Part shown: positions 1 through 6,610 of the stretch, piece by piece | Layout: each line of letters starts with the position of its first letter | How positions within the stretch are numbered: the first letter of the stretch is position 1 | NCBI GenBank assembly: GCA_020850785.1 | Contig: JADZDZ010000237.1 | Coordinates: forward strand, 1-8,113 | DNA from: Candidatus Sumerlaeota bacterium | GTDB taxonomy: Bacteria; Sumerlaeota; Sumerlaeia; SLMS01 | Direction of reading: 5' to 3' | Length of the DNA stretch: 8,113 nt | The notes under the pieces: model-generated | What the model was told of the DNA's origin: nothing | Seen by the model: only the letters and a program-made list of their open reading frames with translations | Database searches by the model: none | Position numbers and translations under genes: made by a program

Positions 1-733
1 CGATCAGGTTCCGATCCGCGATGATCATGTCCTTCCCCTCAAAATTCAGCGTCGCGCCCTTCGGCAGCGCACCCTTGGACATTTCGCGATACTGATCGAC
101 CTCATAGGAAAGGCAGCAGAGCAAACGTCCGCACTGTCCCGACAACTTGCTGGGGGGAAGGTTGATGTCCTGGTCCTTCGCCATCTTGATCGTGATGGGG
201 CGAAATTCCGGCAGCCATGTGGAGCAGCATTGCTGCAGGCCGCAGGCGCCGAAACCATCAATCATTTTCGCCTCATCGCGCACCCCAATCTGCCACAATT
301 CAATCCTCATGCGCAGAATCAGGCTCAGTTCCTTCACCAACGCGCGGAAATCGATACGCTGCTCGCTGGTGAAGTGAAGGACCGCCTTGTTCTCCTTCAT
401 GTCAACGCGCGCGTGGCTGATCTTGATGTCGAGCTTCATTTCCTGCGACTTTTCCTTCGCAAGGACGAAGGCGCGGCGTTCCGCAGCCTTGCGCTCCCAC
501 CAAGCCTCCACCTCCGGCTCCGACGCGCGGCGAATCACGCGCGGGTACGCATCGCGCCGCAGCTTCAACTGCTGGACAGACTTGTATTCAAGCGACGCCA
601 CAAAGGCCACGTCCTCGGAGCCACTGCGCGGCACCACAATGAAATCCTGAGGCTTCAGATCCTGGAGGGCTCCCGGATCGAAGATGAAGGGCATTTCTTC
701 CTGACTGAATTTCGCGGCGACGAACAGCGCCAT
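1..733 (-). CDS. ricT: PSP1/RicT (YaaT-like) family protein, C-terminus cut off by window edge
   Basis: The 244 visible residues match the PSP1/RicT family. The N-terminus has the FDPG motif at residues 18-21. The core has FTSEQRIDFRALVKEL (121-136), QIGVRDEAK (148-156) and TIKMAKDQ (181-188). Two cysteine blocks of the form C-x4-CC are seen, C164/C169/C170 and C201/C206/C207. In Bacillus subtilis, RicT acts with RicA and RicF in a cytoplasmic Fe-S complex that affects RNase Y-dependent mRNA maturation; in other phyla RicT often occurs alone and its role is less clear. The ATG at 733 is chosen because it puts the family-typical start (hydrophobic strand, then FDPG) at the N-terminus and has AGG eight bases upstream. 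A GTG at 784 and a TTG at 802 are in frame; neither shows a better ribosome site, and the GTG lies inside a hairpin. B. subtilis RicT is about 275 residues, so probably only a few dozen are missing. It follows the ferritin-like gene on the same strand. Family assignment is firm; the symbol is by homology. Confidence 0.9.
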   Translation of the reverse strand, partial: MALFVAAKFSQEEMPFIFDPGALQDLKPQDFIVVPRSGSEDVAFVASLEYKSVQQLKLRRDAYPRVIRRASEPEVEAWWERKAAERRAFVLAKEKSQEMKLDIKISHARVDMKENKAVLHFTSEQRIDFRALVKELSLILRMRIELWQIGVRDEAKMIDGFGACGLQQCCSTWLPEFRPITIKMAKDQDINLPPSKLSGQCGRLLCCLSYEVDQYREMSKGALPKGATLNFEGKDMIIADRNLI

Positions 734-764
734 CTGCAAGACCTGCGGCGTGGTGGCATTGACT

Positions 765-792
765 ACGGCCCGATGCTTTGGCACCGGGCCGT
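765..792 (-). other. Intercistronic RNA hairpin upstream of ricT
   Basis: Read on the minus strand, arms ACGGCCCGGTGC and GCATCGGGCCGT enclose a CAAA tetraloop. This gives 12 consecutive pairs, 11 Watson-Crick and one G-U. On the plus strand the same position would be an A-C mismatch, so the structure suits a minus-strand transcript. It lies between the stop of the ferritin-like gene (823) and the preferred ricT ATG (733). No T-run follows it, so it does not look like an intrinsic terminator. An intercistronic stabilising or processing element, or a translational control hairpin, is possible; this is inferred. Confidence 0.6.
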
Positions 793-822
793 CCCGCGAC
801 AAGCACGAAAATCCGTGGATCG

Positions 823-1998
823 CTATTTGGCGGGCGTCAGGTGATCCGTCAGCGTCACGCAGACACGCCGGTGGCTGTCCGCCTCCGCAGTCAGATGGTC
901 GAGGATATTGGCGAGGTAGTGCTGGTTGCGGTCCTTCAGCCGGTCGCGCATGACCGCCGCCCGGTCCGCATCCATGTCGTGCTTCTTCGCGATGTAGGCC
1001 AGTCGTTCCTTCGTGCCCAGCGCCGCAGCGGCCGAAAAGTGGGAAACGTCCACGGGCTGCGAACCCCATCCTCCGCCGAGCGATCCAAGAAACTTGTCAA
1101 TGGCCTGCGCGTGACGAATCTTGTCCCACACAAGGCGCGACAACGCCTCGTGAAATTCCCACGAAGCCTGCGGATTTTCGTGCGACGTCACCGCGTATAT
1201 CTCCGCCCACACGATCTGCTCTGCAAGCTGCGCATGCAGGACTACCCTCGCCCGTTCATTGAACGCGGCTTCCTCCGGCTCCAACATGCACTCGCGCAGC
1301 CCAAGCATGAACGTCTGCGGCTTTGACTGCGCCTCCACGGTGATGAAATCCTCGCGGCGCGGCGCCTGCAAACGCGGCTTCGCAACGGGCTGATACTTCT
1401 CCCCCACTGCCAGCGGTGAATTTCCGAAATCGTTTCCGATGCGGCTCCAAAGCGTTCGCATGTGCGAGCCGGCTTCCTGCACGCGCGATGACACGTCGTG
1501 CCCAAGCTGATGGAGGCTTTCCAGCAGGCCGATGCCACCGCTGATGTGCTGCGCGGTGATCTGCATGAAGCGCGCGATCAGGCGTTGCGATGGCTCGTTG
1601 AGGAGCGGATCGCCCGCAGTGAAGTGCGATTCCCAGGCATCCATCAGACCCGGCTTGATCACGCTGTAAATCGCCGCGACGTACTCCTCCCAGGTCTTGT
1701 AGGAATTCAGCGCCTCCAGCACGACCTTCAGCCCATCACCCGGCGCGGAGGGAAACGTGCCCGTCACTTCAAGGTCGCGCAGGTGCTGGCGAATGCGCCG
1801 CACAAACGTGGCATCCTCGTAGACGTGAATGCCCAGAAGGGTCTTCACGTCCAGCGCGGGAACGCGTGCGATCCACCCGTTGTGCAAATGAACGATTTCC
1901 CGCATCAGGTGGAAGTAATTTCCAAACCTGATGCGGCTATCGAGGATGCTGAAGCCCGTTCGCACGGGCCGATGATCGCGAATTCGGTCGAACCTCAT
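823..1998 (-). CDS. Uncharacterised 391-residue helical protein with ferritin-like features
   Basis: I do not recognise a named family. The sequence is mostly helical and has residue patterns typical of ferritin-like di-iron or metal-free four-helix bundles: E34-x2-H37 in a first helix (about 25-43), H58 and E61 in a second (48-73), acidic residues E260 and E266 in a third (252-271), and E281, E284 and WDKIRHA (D292, H296) in a fourth (278-305). A final helix carries H368, E372 and H376. Between the two helix pairs lies a long section (about 75-250) including a linker rich in Pro, Lys and Arg (about 192-227). There is no signal peptide or membrane segment, so it is probably cytoplasmic. The ATG at 1998 is the usable start, but the best Shine-Dalgarno, GGAGG at 2013-2017, is 14 bases away, which is long. 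It sits 30 bp after ugd and before ricT, suggesting co-transcription. The gene call is strong; the ferritin-like fold is tentative, and iron handling or oxidation chemistry would be only a guess. Confidence 0.82.
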   Translation of the reverse strand: MRFDRIRDHRPVRTGFSILDSRIRFGNYFHLMREIVHLHNGWIARVPALDVKTLLGIHVYEDATFVRRIRQHLRDLEVTGTFPSAPGDGLKVVLEALNSYKTWEEYVAAIYSVIKPGLMDAWESHFTAGDPLLNEPSQRLIARFMQITAQHISGGIGLLESLHQLGHDVSSRVQEAGSHMRTLWSRIGNDFGNSPLAVGEKYQPVAKPRLQAPRREDFITVEAQSKPQTFMLGLRECMLEPEEAAFNERARVVLHAQLAEQIVWAEIYAVTSHENPQASWEFHEALSRLVWDKIRHAQAIDKFLGSLGGGWGSQPVDVSHFSAAAALGTKERLAYIAKKHDMDADRAAVMRDRLKDRNQHYLANILDHLTAEADSHRRVCVTLTDHLTPAK

Positions 1999-2028
1999 CG
2001 GCGGTCGCCGAGCCTCCGGATCAGATGG

Positions 2029-3342
2029 TTAGTTCTTCGAAACCAACGGGCGACGACCGATGGAAACGTACTCAAAGCCGAGGCGTTCCATGCGATCCAG
2101 CGTATAGATGTTGCGAACGTCTAATATCAACGGTCGCTTCATCGCCGCCTTGATCTCCTCCAGATTCAATCCCTGGAATTCCTTCCATTCCGTCATGATG
2201 ATCAACGCATCGGCACCCTTGGCCACCTCCGACGCGTTCTCCATGTATTCCACGTCCTTCGGAATCATCGACTTCGCATTGTCCATGGAGATGGGGTCGT
2301 AGACGGCGAACTTCGCCCCCTCCTTGTGAAGCTCATTGATCACTTCCACGGACTTCGCATCGCGCATGTCATCGGTGTCGGGCTTGAATGCAAGGCCGAG
2401 CACGCCAAACTTCTTACCCTTCACGCTGCCGATGGTTTCCTTGATGCGGCTGATGAAGCGCGGCGTGCGCTCCTCGTTCGTCTTCACCACGGAATGCAGG
2501 ATGTGGAAATCCTCGCCAAACTTCTGCGACGTGTGAATGAGCGACAGCGTGTCCTTCGGGAAGCACGACCCGCCGTAGCCAAGGCCCGCCATCAGGAATT
2601 CCTTCCCGATGCGCTTGTCCGAACCCATGCCCTTCGCAACAAGACCAACGTCCGCGCCGATACGCTCGCAAATGTTTGCAACGGCATTGATGAAGCTGAT
2701 CTTCGTGGCAAGGAACGCATTGGACGCGTACTTGATCATTTCCGCAGAGGCGACGTCCGTGATGAGCATCGGCGCTTCCAGCGGCGCGTAGAGTTCCACC
2801 AACGCCATCGCGATGTTCTGCGAGGGGGCGCCGATCACCACGCGATCGGGGTTGTAGCTGTCCCGGATTGCGGACCCTTCCTTCAGGAATTCGGGGTTCG
2901 AAACAACGTCGAAATCGACCTGATGGCGCTTGTTCTTCTCAATCACATTGCGAACGAATTCGCCCGTTCCGGGCGGCACCGTGGACTTGTTGACGATGAT
3001 CTTGTACTTGTCGATGTGGGCGGCGATTTCCTTCGCCACCGCCTCCACAAAGCTAAGGTCCGTTGAACCGTCCGCCGCAGGGGGGGTGCCGACAGCAATG
3101 AAAATCACGTCCGACTTTCGGACCGCATCGCCCAAGTCGCCCGTGAAGCTAATCCGCTTATCCTCATAATTGTGACGAACCATCTCCTCAAGACCCGGTT
3201 CGTAAATCGGCATAATCCCCTTCTTTAGCTTCTCGACCTTCTCCTTATTGTTATCGACGCAAATCACGTCATTGCCAAGGTCGGCGAACACGGCGCCCGT
3301 CACCAAACCGACGTAGCCTGTTCCGATCACACAAACTTTCAT
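2029..3342 (-). CDS. ugd: UDP-glucose 6-dehydrogenase
   Basis: This enzyme oxidises UDP-glucose to UDP-glucuronate in two NAD-dependent steps in the cytoplasm, providing a precursor for capsule, exopolysaccharide or lipopolysaccharide sugars. The 437 residues have the expected length and domain order. An N-terminal Rossmann fold carries GTGYVG (7-12), D30 at the end of the second strand (likely NAD ribose contact) and GTPP (85-88). NKSTVPPGT lies at 118-126 and NPEFLKEGSA at 149-158. The central helix region holds EMIKYASNAF (201-210). The catalytic cysteine is C260 in GYGGSCFPKD (256-264). The C-terminal domain has FGVLGLAFKPDTDDMRDAKS (312-331) and ends near residue 437. All key residues I can check are present. 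The start ATG has GGAG six bases upstream. It is the first gene of a minus-strand group and diverges from the MATE gene. The family also includes UDP-mannose/ManNAc dehydrogenases, but the motifs best fit the UDP-glucose enzyme. Confidence 0.96.
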   Translation of the reverse strand: MKVCVIGTGYVGLVTGAVFADLGNDVICVDNNKEKVEKLKKGIMPIYEPGLEEMVRHNYEDKRISFTGDLGDAVRKSDVIFIAVGTPPAADGSTDLSFVEAVAKEIAAHIDKYKIIVNKSTVPPGTGEFVRNVIEKNKRHQVDFDVVSNPEFLKEGSAIRDSYNPDRVVIGAPSQNIAMALVELYAPLEAPMLITDVASAEMIKYASNAFLATKISFINAVANICERIGADVGLVAKGMGSDKRIGKEFLMAGLGYGGSCFPKDTLSLIHTSQKFGEDFHILHSVVKTNEERTPRFISRIKETIGSVKGKKFGVLGLAFKPDTDDMRDAKSVEVINELHKEGAKFAVYDPISMDNAKSMIPKDVEYMENASEVAKGADALIIMTEWKEFQGLNLEEIKAAMKRPLILDVRNIYTLDRMERLGFEYVSIGRRPLVSKN

Positions 3343-3348
3343 GTCTTA

Positions 3349-3352
3349 CTCC
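3349..3352 (-). promoter_or_regulatory. Shine-Dalgarno of ugd
   Basis: GGAG on the minus strand, six bases before the ugd ATG. It overlaps the right-hand part of the leader element shared with the serine hydrolase gene. Confidence 0.75.
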
Positions 3353-3372
3353 AAAAAGGGGTGGAAAATGTT
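3350..3372 (-). repeat. Shared leader element, copy 1 (upstream of ugd)
   Basis: Read on the minus strand, AACATTTTCCACC is followed by two bases and then TTTTTGGA. The same 13-mer and 8-mer, four bases apart, occur at 4970-4994 on the plus strand upstream of the serine hydrolase. Each copy reads in the direction of the downstream gene. Flanking sequence is not clearly conserved. Here it ends seven bases before the ugd ATG, so it lies in the mRNA leader or at its start. It could be a regulator or RNA-binding site, a small dispersed repeat, or a remnant of shared ancestry; function unknown. Confidence 0.5.
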
Positions 3373-3448
3373 CTCTGTAAACCGTTGAGAAAGTTGGGAG
3401 TGGGTCTTTGGAGTGACAACCGGAAAAGGAGCCGTGGAGCCCCCGAAA

Positions 3449-3473
3449 GGATGTTATTCACTAAAATTCATCC
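3449..3473. promoter_or_regulatory. Possible operator (imperfect inverted repeat) in ugd-MATE intergenic region
   Basis: The half-sites GGATG and CATCC are separated by 15 AT-rich bases; extended to ten bases the arms match at seven positions about a centre near 3461. It lies between the divergent ugd and MATE genes, about 53 bases before the MATE ATG. A TAAAAT at 3462-3467 resembles a -10 box for the MATE gene but has no convincing -35 at the right distance. Weak evidence; other parts of this 183-bp gap show no strong promoter by eye. Confidence 0.25.
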
Positions 3474-3525
3474 CACAAAAGATCTTCATTGAGGGCCGCC
3501 TGGGTGGTTGCGAGACGATTTCATC

Positions 3526-4920
3526 ATGGCACTTCCCGTTCCTCTGCCGCTCGTGAGGCGCGCTCTCGGCCTCGCATTGCCCGTCGCCGCAGCCTATCTG
3601 GTGATCGTTGCGGGGTTGTTTGTTGAAACAATTATCGTTGGGCGAAGGTTGCACGGCTCCGGCGTCGCGGCCATCGGCCTCGCGGGAACTTTCTCCCTCG
3701 TCCTCGTGCTTTCCTTCCATGCGCTGGAAATCGCCGCGCAGGCCATCATCTCCCGCCGCTTCGGCGAAGGGAATTTCAAAGCCATCGGCCCCTGTCTGGA
3801 CACGGCCCTGCTGCTGGCCTTTGGTCTGGGGGTTCCGCTCAGCGTCGCCTTGTTTTTCCTCGCGCCCTGGATTTTCTCCAGCGCGGAGAGCGCGGAGGTT
3901 CGTCAGCTCGCCATTGATTACTTCCACTACCGGCTCCCCAGCATTCCCTTCGTCATTGGGCTGCTGACGGTCATCGGTTTTTTCAACGCGATCTCCAAGC
4001 CGAAGGTTCCGGCGTTTGTGTACGTCACCGTGCTGATTGTGAACGGTGTGCTGTGCCACATGTTCGTGAACGGTGCCTGGGGCGCACCGGAGATGGGAAT
4101 CAAGGGAGCGGGCCTTGCGCAGACGATCGCGGCGATTGTCGGCTTCGTGATGTTTGTTTTCCTGCTCACGCAAAAACACATGCGCGCGAAGTATCACCTG
4201 CTCACGTTTCGCGGAGCGATGAACGCGGCGCTTGCGGGATCGCTCCTGAAGTTGGCGGCTCCCGTTTTCGTTCAACAGTTTCTTGGCAACTTCGGGATGT
4301 ACTTGTTTGTGGTCATCAATGCGCAGGTGCCCGACGGCGGTGTGTCGCTTTCAGCCAGCACCATCGCGCGACAAATCGGATACATCACTTATCTTCCCAG
4401 CCTCGGTTTTGGCATCGCAGCGGCAACACTTGTTGGCCAGCGCCTTGGCGCACGCCAGCCACGCCGCGCCGCGCTCGCGGGATTCATCTGCTGGCAGGCG
4501 GGCGCGATCTTCATGGCTGCGGTCGGCCTCTGCTTCATCGCGTTTTGGGAGCCGCTTGTGAAAATGTTCATCGCCTCCGGCGGCCGCGAAGTCGCGCGCC
4601 TCACCGCAGCCGACGACTACGTGCGCGTGTCGCAGACCGCCCACTACCTGCTGATCATCATCGGCATTTACCAGATTTTTGAATCCGTGAACACAATCAT
4701 TGGGAAGGCGCTGCAGGGCGCGGGCGCCACGATGTTCGTGATGATGGTCAACGTGGGCGCGCAGTGGCTGCTGTTTCTTCCGCTCGCGTGGTTCCTCGCG
4801 CTACGAATGGAACTCGGCGCGGTCGGCTCCCAGTTTGCCATGGCCATCCAGCTTGCGATCGTTGCGATGATCTTCATTTTCAAGTTCAGAAGTCAGGGCT
4901 GGCGCCACAAACGCCTTTAG
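3526..4920 (+). CDS. MATE family multidrug/sodium-type efflux transporter
   Basis: MATE proteins are inner-membrane antiporters that expel cationic drugs, toxins or metabolites using a proton or sodium gradient. The 464-residue product has the usual length and about twelve hydrophobic helices in two six-helix halves. Family signatures include SRRFGEGN at the end of helix 2 (about 76-83), MGIKGAGLAQTIA in the middle (about 188-200), LVGQRLGARQ in the second half and GKALQGAGATM near the tenth helix. The motif ELGAVGSQFAMAIQ leads into the last helix, and the protein ends with a basic tail. The ATG at 3526 starts directly before the first helix; an in-frame TTG at 3508 would add six residues and has no better ribosome site. 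It diverges from ugd and is followed 119 bp later by the serine hydrolase on the same strand. Substrate cannot be told from sequence, and close relation to the NorM or DinF subgroups was not resolved. Confidence 0.93.
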   Translation: MALPVPLPLVRRALGLALPVAAAYLVIVAGLFVETIIVGRRLHGSGVAAIGLAGTFSLVLVLSFHALEIAAQAIISRRFGEGNFKAIGPCLDTALLLAFGLGVPLSVALFFLAPWIFSSAESAEVRQLAIDYFHYRLPSIPFVIGLLTVIGFFNAISKPKVPAFVYVTVLIVNGVLCHMFVNGAWGAPEMGIKGAGLAQTIAAIVGFVMFVFLLTQKHMRAKYHLLTFRGAMNAALAGSLLKLAAPVFVQQFLGNFGMYLFVVINAQVPDGGVSLSASTIARQIGYITYLPSLGFGIAAATLVGQRLGARQPRRAALAGFICWQAGAIFMAAVGLCFIAFWEPLVKMFIASGGREVARLTAADDYVRVSQTAHYLLIIIGIYQIFESVNTIIGKALQGAGATMFVMMVNVGAQWLLFLPLAWFLALRMELGAVGSQFAMAIQLAIVAMIFIFKFRSQGWRHKRL

Positions 4921-4969
4921 TCTGCACTTGCTCTGTCCCCTTTGAAACGCCAAGCTTCCCTGTCTCTCC

Positions 4970-4994
4970 AACATTTTCCACCGGACTTTTTGGA
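4970..4994 (+). repeat. Shared leader element, copy 2 (upstream of serine hydrolase)
   Basis: AACATTTTCCACC (4970-4982), GGAC, then TTTTTGGA (4987-4994). It matches the element before ugd in the same sense orientation, with a spacer two bases longer. It begins 50 bases after the MATE stop and ends 45 bases before the hydrolase ATG, so unlike the ugd copy it does not include the ribosome site. The remaining part of this 119-bp gap shows no clear promoter or terminator by eye. Confidence 0.5.
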
Positions 4995-5027
4995 AGTGTG
5001 TTTTCCGAGCCCGGAACGCTCCTCCGC

Positions 5028-5033
5028 AAAGGA
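5028..5033 (+). promoter_or_regulatory. Shine-Dalgarno fixing the start of the serine hydrolase
   Basis: AAAGGA lies six bases before the ATG at 5040. The reading frame is open much further upstream, into the MATE gene, so this site and the signal peptide that follows decide the start. Confidence 0.7.
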
Positions 5034-5039
5034 TACTCC

Positions 5040-6029
5040 ATGCTTCGCAAAGCCCTCCCCGCAATTCTTCTGGCATCGTTGTCAATCGTCGTTCAGGCGC
5101 AGACGCCCGCGCCGGAGGCGAAGCAGACCCACCTCGACATGACCGGAGTGGAAATTCCGAAGCTCGAAAATTTCCGTCCGCTCCCTGAACCGGACAAGGA
5201 GCTGACGGCCAAACTTGAAAAAATCGTGAAGGAAGTCGGCCTCGATGCGATGACCCCTGCCGACAAGAACGAGGACAAGGAAGACGAATGGTCTTCCATC
5301 TGTCTTGTCGATTTGTCTGATCCCACGAATCCAAAGGTGGCGGGATGGAAGCAGGACAATTTCATCTACCCCGCCAGCACCTACAAGATGTACGTGTTGG
5401 GGGAAGTGATTCGTCAGGTGGTGGAAGGAAAAATCCGTCTGGATGACGAAGTGACGCCGAAGGAGAAAAACTTTCGCGGCGATCCGGAATTCAAGGTCGA
5501 TCACAAGTATACCGTGTCGGAAATTCTGCGTCTGGTGACGACCTACTCCGACAACTCCGCAGCGAATGAAACCATCGACCTCGTCGGTCGCAAGCAGGCG
5601 ACGGCGCTGATGTGGGCGCTGGGCTGCAAAGGCTCCGAAATCACGCGCAAGTATGTTCCGCGCAAGAACGAGGACGAAGGCTACGCGAACATCGTTTCCA
5701 CGACAACGAACGCGCTCCATCAGGCAACGTTCCTGTGGGCGGTGGAATCAGGCGCAATCGGTGGCGGACGCGGCCGCGGATTGATCAAGAGCTACCTCGC
5801 GATGGACCAAACCGATGGGAAGCGTTTCCGCGCAGGGCTGCCGAAGTCGGCTACGCTCTTTTCGAAGACGGGAACCTATTCCAACTTCAACTCCGAAGCG
5901 GCGATCGTGGAGGATGGCCGCACGCGATACATCCTCTGCGCGCTCACGGCGCTGGAAGAAAAGGATGCCGATCCGAAGCTGGCGCAGCTGGCCGAAAAGG
6001 TCCACGCATTGATGAAGGAGGGGAAGTGA
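5040..6029 (+). CDS. Exported serine hydrolase of the class A beta-lactamase fold
   Basis: The 329-residue protein starts with a Sec signal peptide: basic MLRK, a hydrophobic stretch (5-18), and a likely cleavage after VQA at residue 20. It should act in the periplasm or outside the membrane. The three active-site motifs of penicillin-recognising enzymes appear with class A spacing: S113-TY-K116 (nucleophile SxxK), S170-D-N172 (SDN) and K276-T-G278 (KTG). The strand after KTG (SEAAIVEDGRTRYILCAL) fits the final beta-sheet of the fold. The STTTNAL segment (220-226) fits the region after the omega loop. I cannot find the ExxLN omega-loop motif: the position expected for the deacylating glutamate, about 206, is valine in RKYVPRKN. 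Hence it may be a weak or non-hydrolysing penicillin-binding relative rather than a resistance beta-lactamase. ATG 5040 is supported by AAAGGA and the signal peptide. It follows the MATE gene and converges with the next gene, 15 bp between stops. Physiological substrate unknown. Confidence 0.88.
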   Translation: MLRKALPAILLASLSIVVQAQTPAPEAKQTHLDMTGVEIPKLENFRPLPEPDKELTAKLEKIVKEVGLDAMTPADKNEDKEDEWSSICLVDLSDPTNPKVAGWKQDNFIYPASTYKMYVLGEVIRQVVEGKIRLDDEVTPKEKNFRGDPEFKVDHKYTVSEILRLVTTYSDNSAANETIDLVGRKQATALMWALGCKGSEITRKYVPRKNEDEGYANIVSTTTNALHQATFLWAVESGAIGGGRGRGLIKSYLAMDQTDGKRFRAGLPKSATLFSKTGTYSNFNSEAAIVEDGRTRYILCALTALEEKDADPKLAQLAEKVHALMKEGK

Positions 6030-6044
6030 GGCGGGGAGCCTTCC

Positions 6045-6569
6045 TCAACCCTTCCTCAGCGCCTTCTTCTGAAATCCGTAGTAGCGGCATGCGGCCGCGA
6101 TGATCTCCTCGTCAGCCCCGCGAAGCGGCCGTTCCCTTTTCAGGAACTGCCCTCCCCACCTCATGCCGAAAAGCATGTAAACCACATGCGTCGCCACAGT
6201 GACGATGTAGAACGTGGCGCGCGATGGATCGATCTGCAGGCTTGAATCCCGCAGGAAAGGAATCAGGTATTCAACTGTGATCGCCGAACACGTCGCGAGC
6301 GAGGGGATCAGCAACAAACCCAACGAGACCGGCGTTGGGAAAAATCGCCGCGCCTTCAGGTAGCGCGACTGCGCCACAAGTTCCGATGATATGTCACCAT
6401 TCGTGATGCAAATCACGATCAACGTATAGATGAGGACGGGGAAGCATACGATGTAGATCACCGCTTCCTTCAACTGCGGGTAAAACACGCAGGCAATGGT
6501 GGCCGCGTAAAGCGATAGCAGAAATGCAGTGTCGAACTTGAGCTTCTTCTCGAAATACTCCCGTGCCAC
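6045..6569 (-). CDS. Small four-helix membrane protein of unknown function
   Basis: I do not recognise this 174-residue protein. Four hydrophobic segments are visible at about 13-31, 36-56, 80-104 and 118-138, arranged as two pairs. The loop between the pairs (about 57-79) is polar with a basic stretch (KARR, 72-75), and the C-terminal tail (139-174) is charged and basic (KRERPLR, KKALRKG), suggesting that both face the cytoplasm by the positive-inside rule. No catalytic motif, cysteine cluster or signal peptide was seen. The start is GTG at 6569: it is the first possible start after an in-frame TAA in the 41-base gap behind ftsA, but no good Shine-Dalgarno precedes it, so translation may depend on ftsA. 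It is the last gene of the ftsA group and ends 15 bp from the opposing hydrolase. A role near the division machinery is only suggested by position. Confidence 0.78.
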   Translation of the reverse strand: MAREYFEKKLKFDTAFLLSLYAATIACVFYPQLKEAVIYIVCFPVLIYTLIVICITNGDISSELVAQSRYLKARRFFPTPVSLGLLLIPSLATCSAITVEYLIPFLRDSSLQIDPSRATFYIVTVATHVVYMLFGMRWGGQFLKRERPLRGADEEIIAAACRYYGFQKKALRKG

Positions 6570-6610
6570 GGTCGGAGTCCATCGATGGTTTCGGACGACT
6601 TATAGGAAAC

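Noticed and set aside
230..844. Plus-strand open frame of 204 codons across the ricT region
   Set aside because: It is antisense to a well-supported RicT sequence, its product is Arg/His/Leu-rich without motifs, and it has no ribosome site.
2326..3066. Plus-strand open frame of 246 codons opposite ugd
   Set aside because: Antisense shadow of a gene with all UDP-glucose dehydrogenase motifs; the product is rich in His, Arg and Val with no recognisable domain.
3373..3525. Sigma-70 type promoters for ugd and MATE (for example TTGTCA or TTTACA on the minus strand)
   Set aside because: Each -35-like hexamer lacks a fair -10 at 16-18 bases, and the organism's promoter consensus is unknown.
3454..4275. 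Long minus-strand open frame of 273 codons opposite the MATE gene
   Set aside because: The product is a low-complexity mix of Asn, Glu, Arg and Gln, typical of an antisense shadow of a hydrophobic protein; the plus-strand MATE protein has clear family motifs.
4764..5039. Upstream extension of the serine hydrolase reading frame into the MATE gene
   Set aside because: The added residues overlap MATE codons, are Arg/Pro/Cys-rich, and would bury the signal peptide; ATG 5040 has its own Shine-Dalgarno.
6018..6058. Possible bidirectional terminator between the converging hydrolase and membrane protein genes
   Set aside because: Only short interrupted arms (AGGC-gggga-GCCT and GAGG/CCTC) and no T-run on either side, so no intrinsic terminator can be supported.
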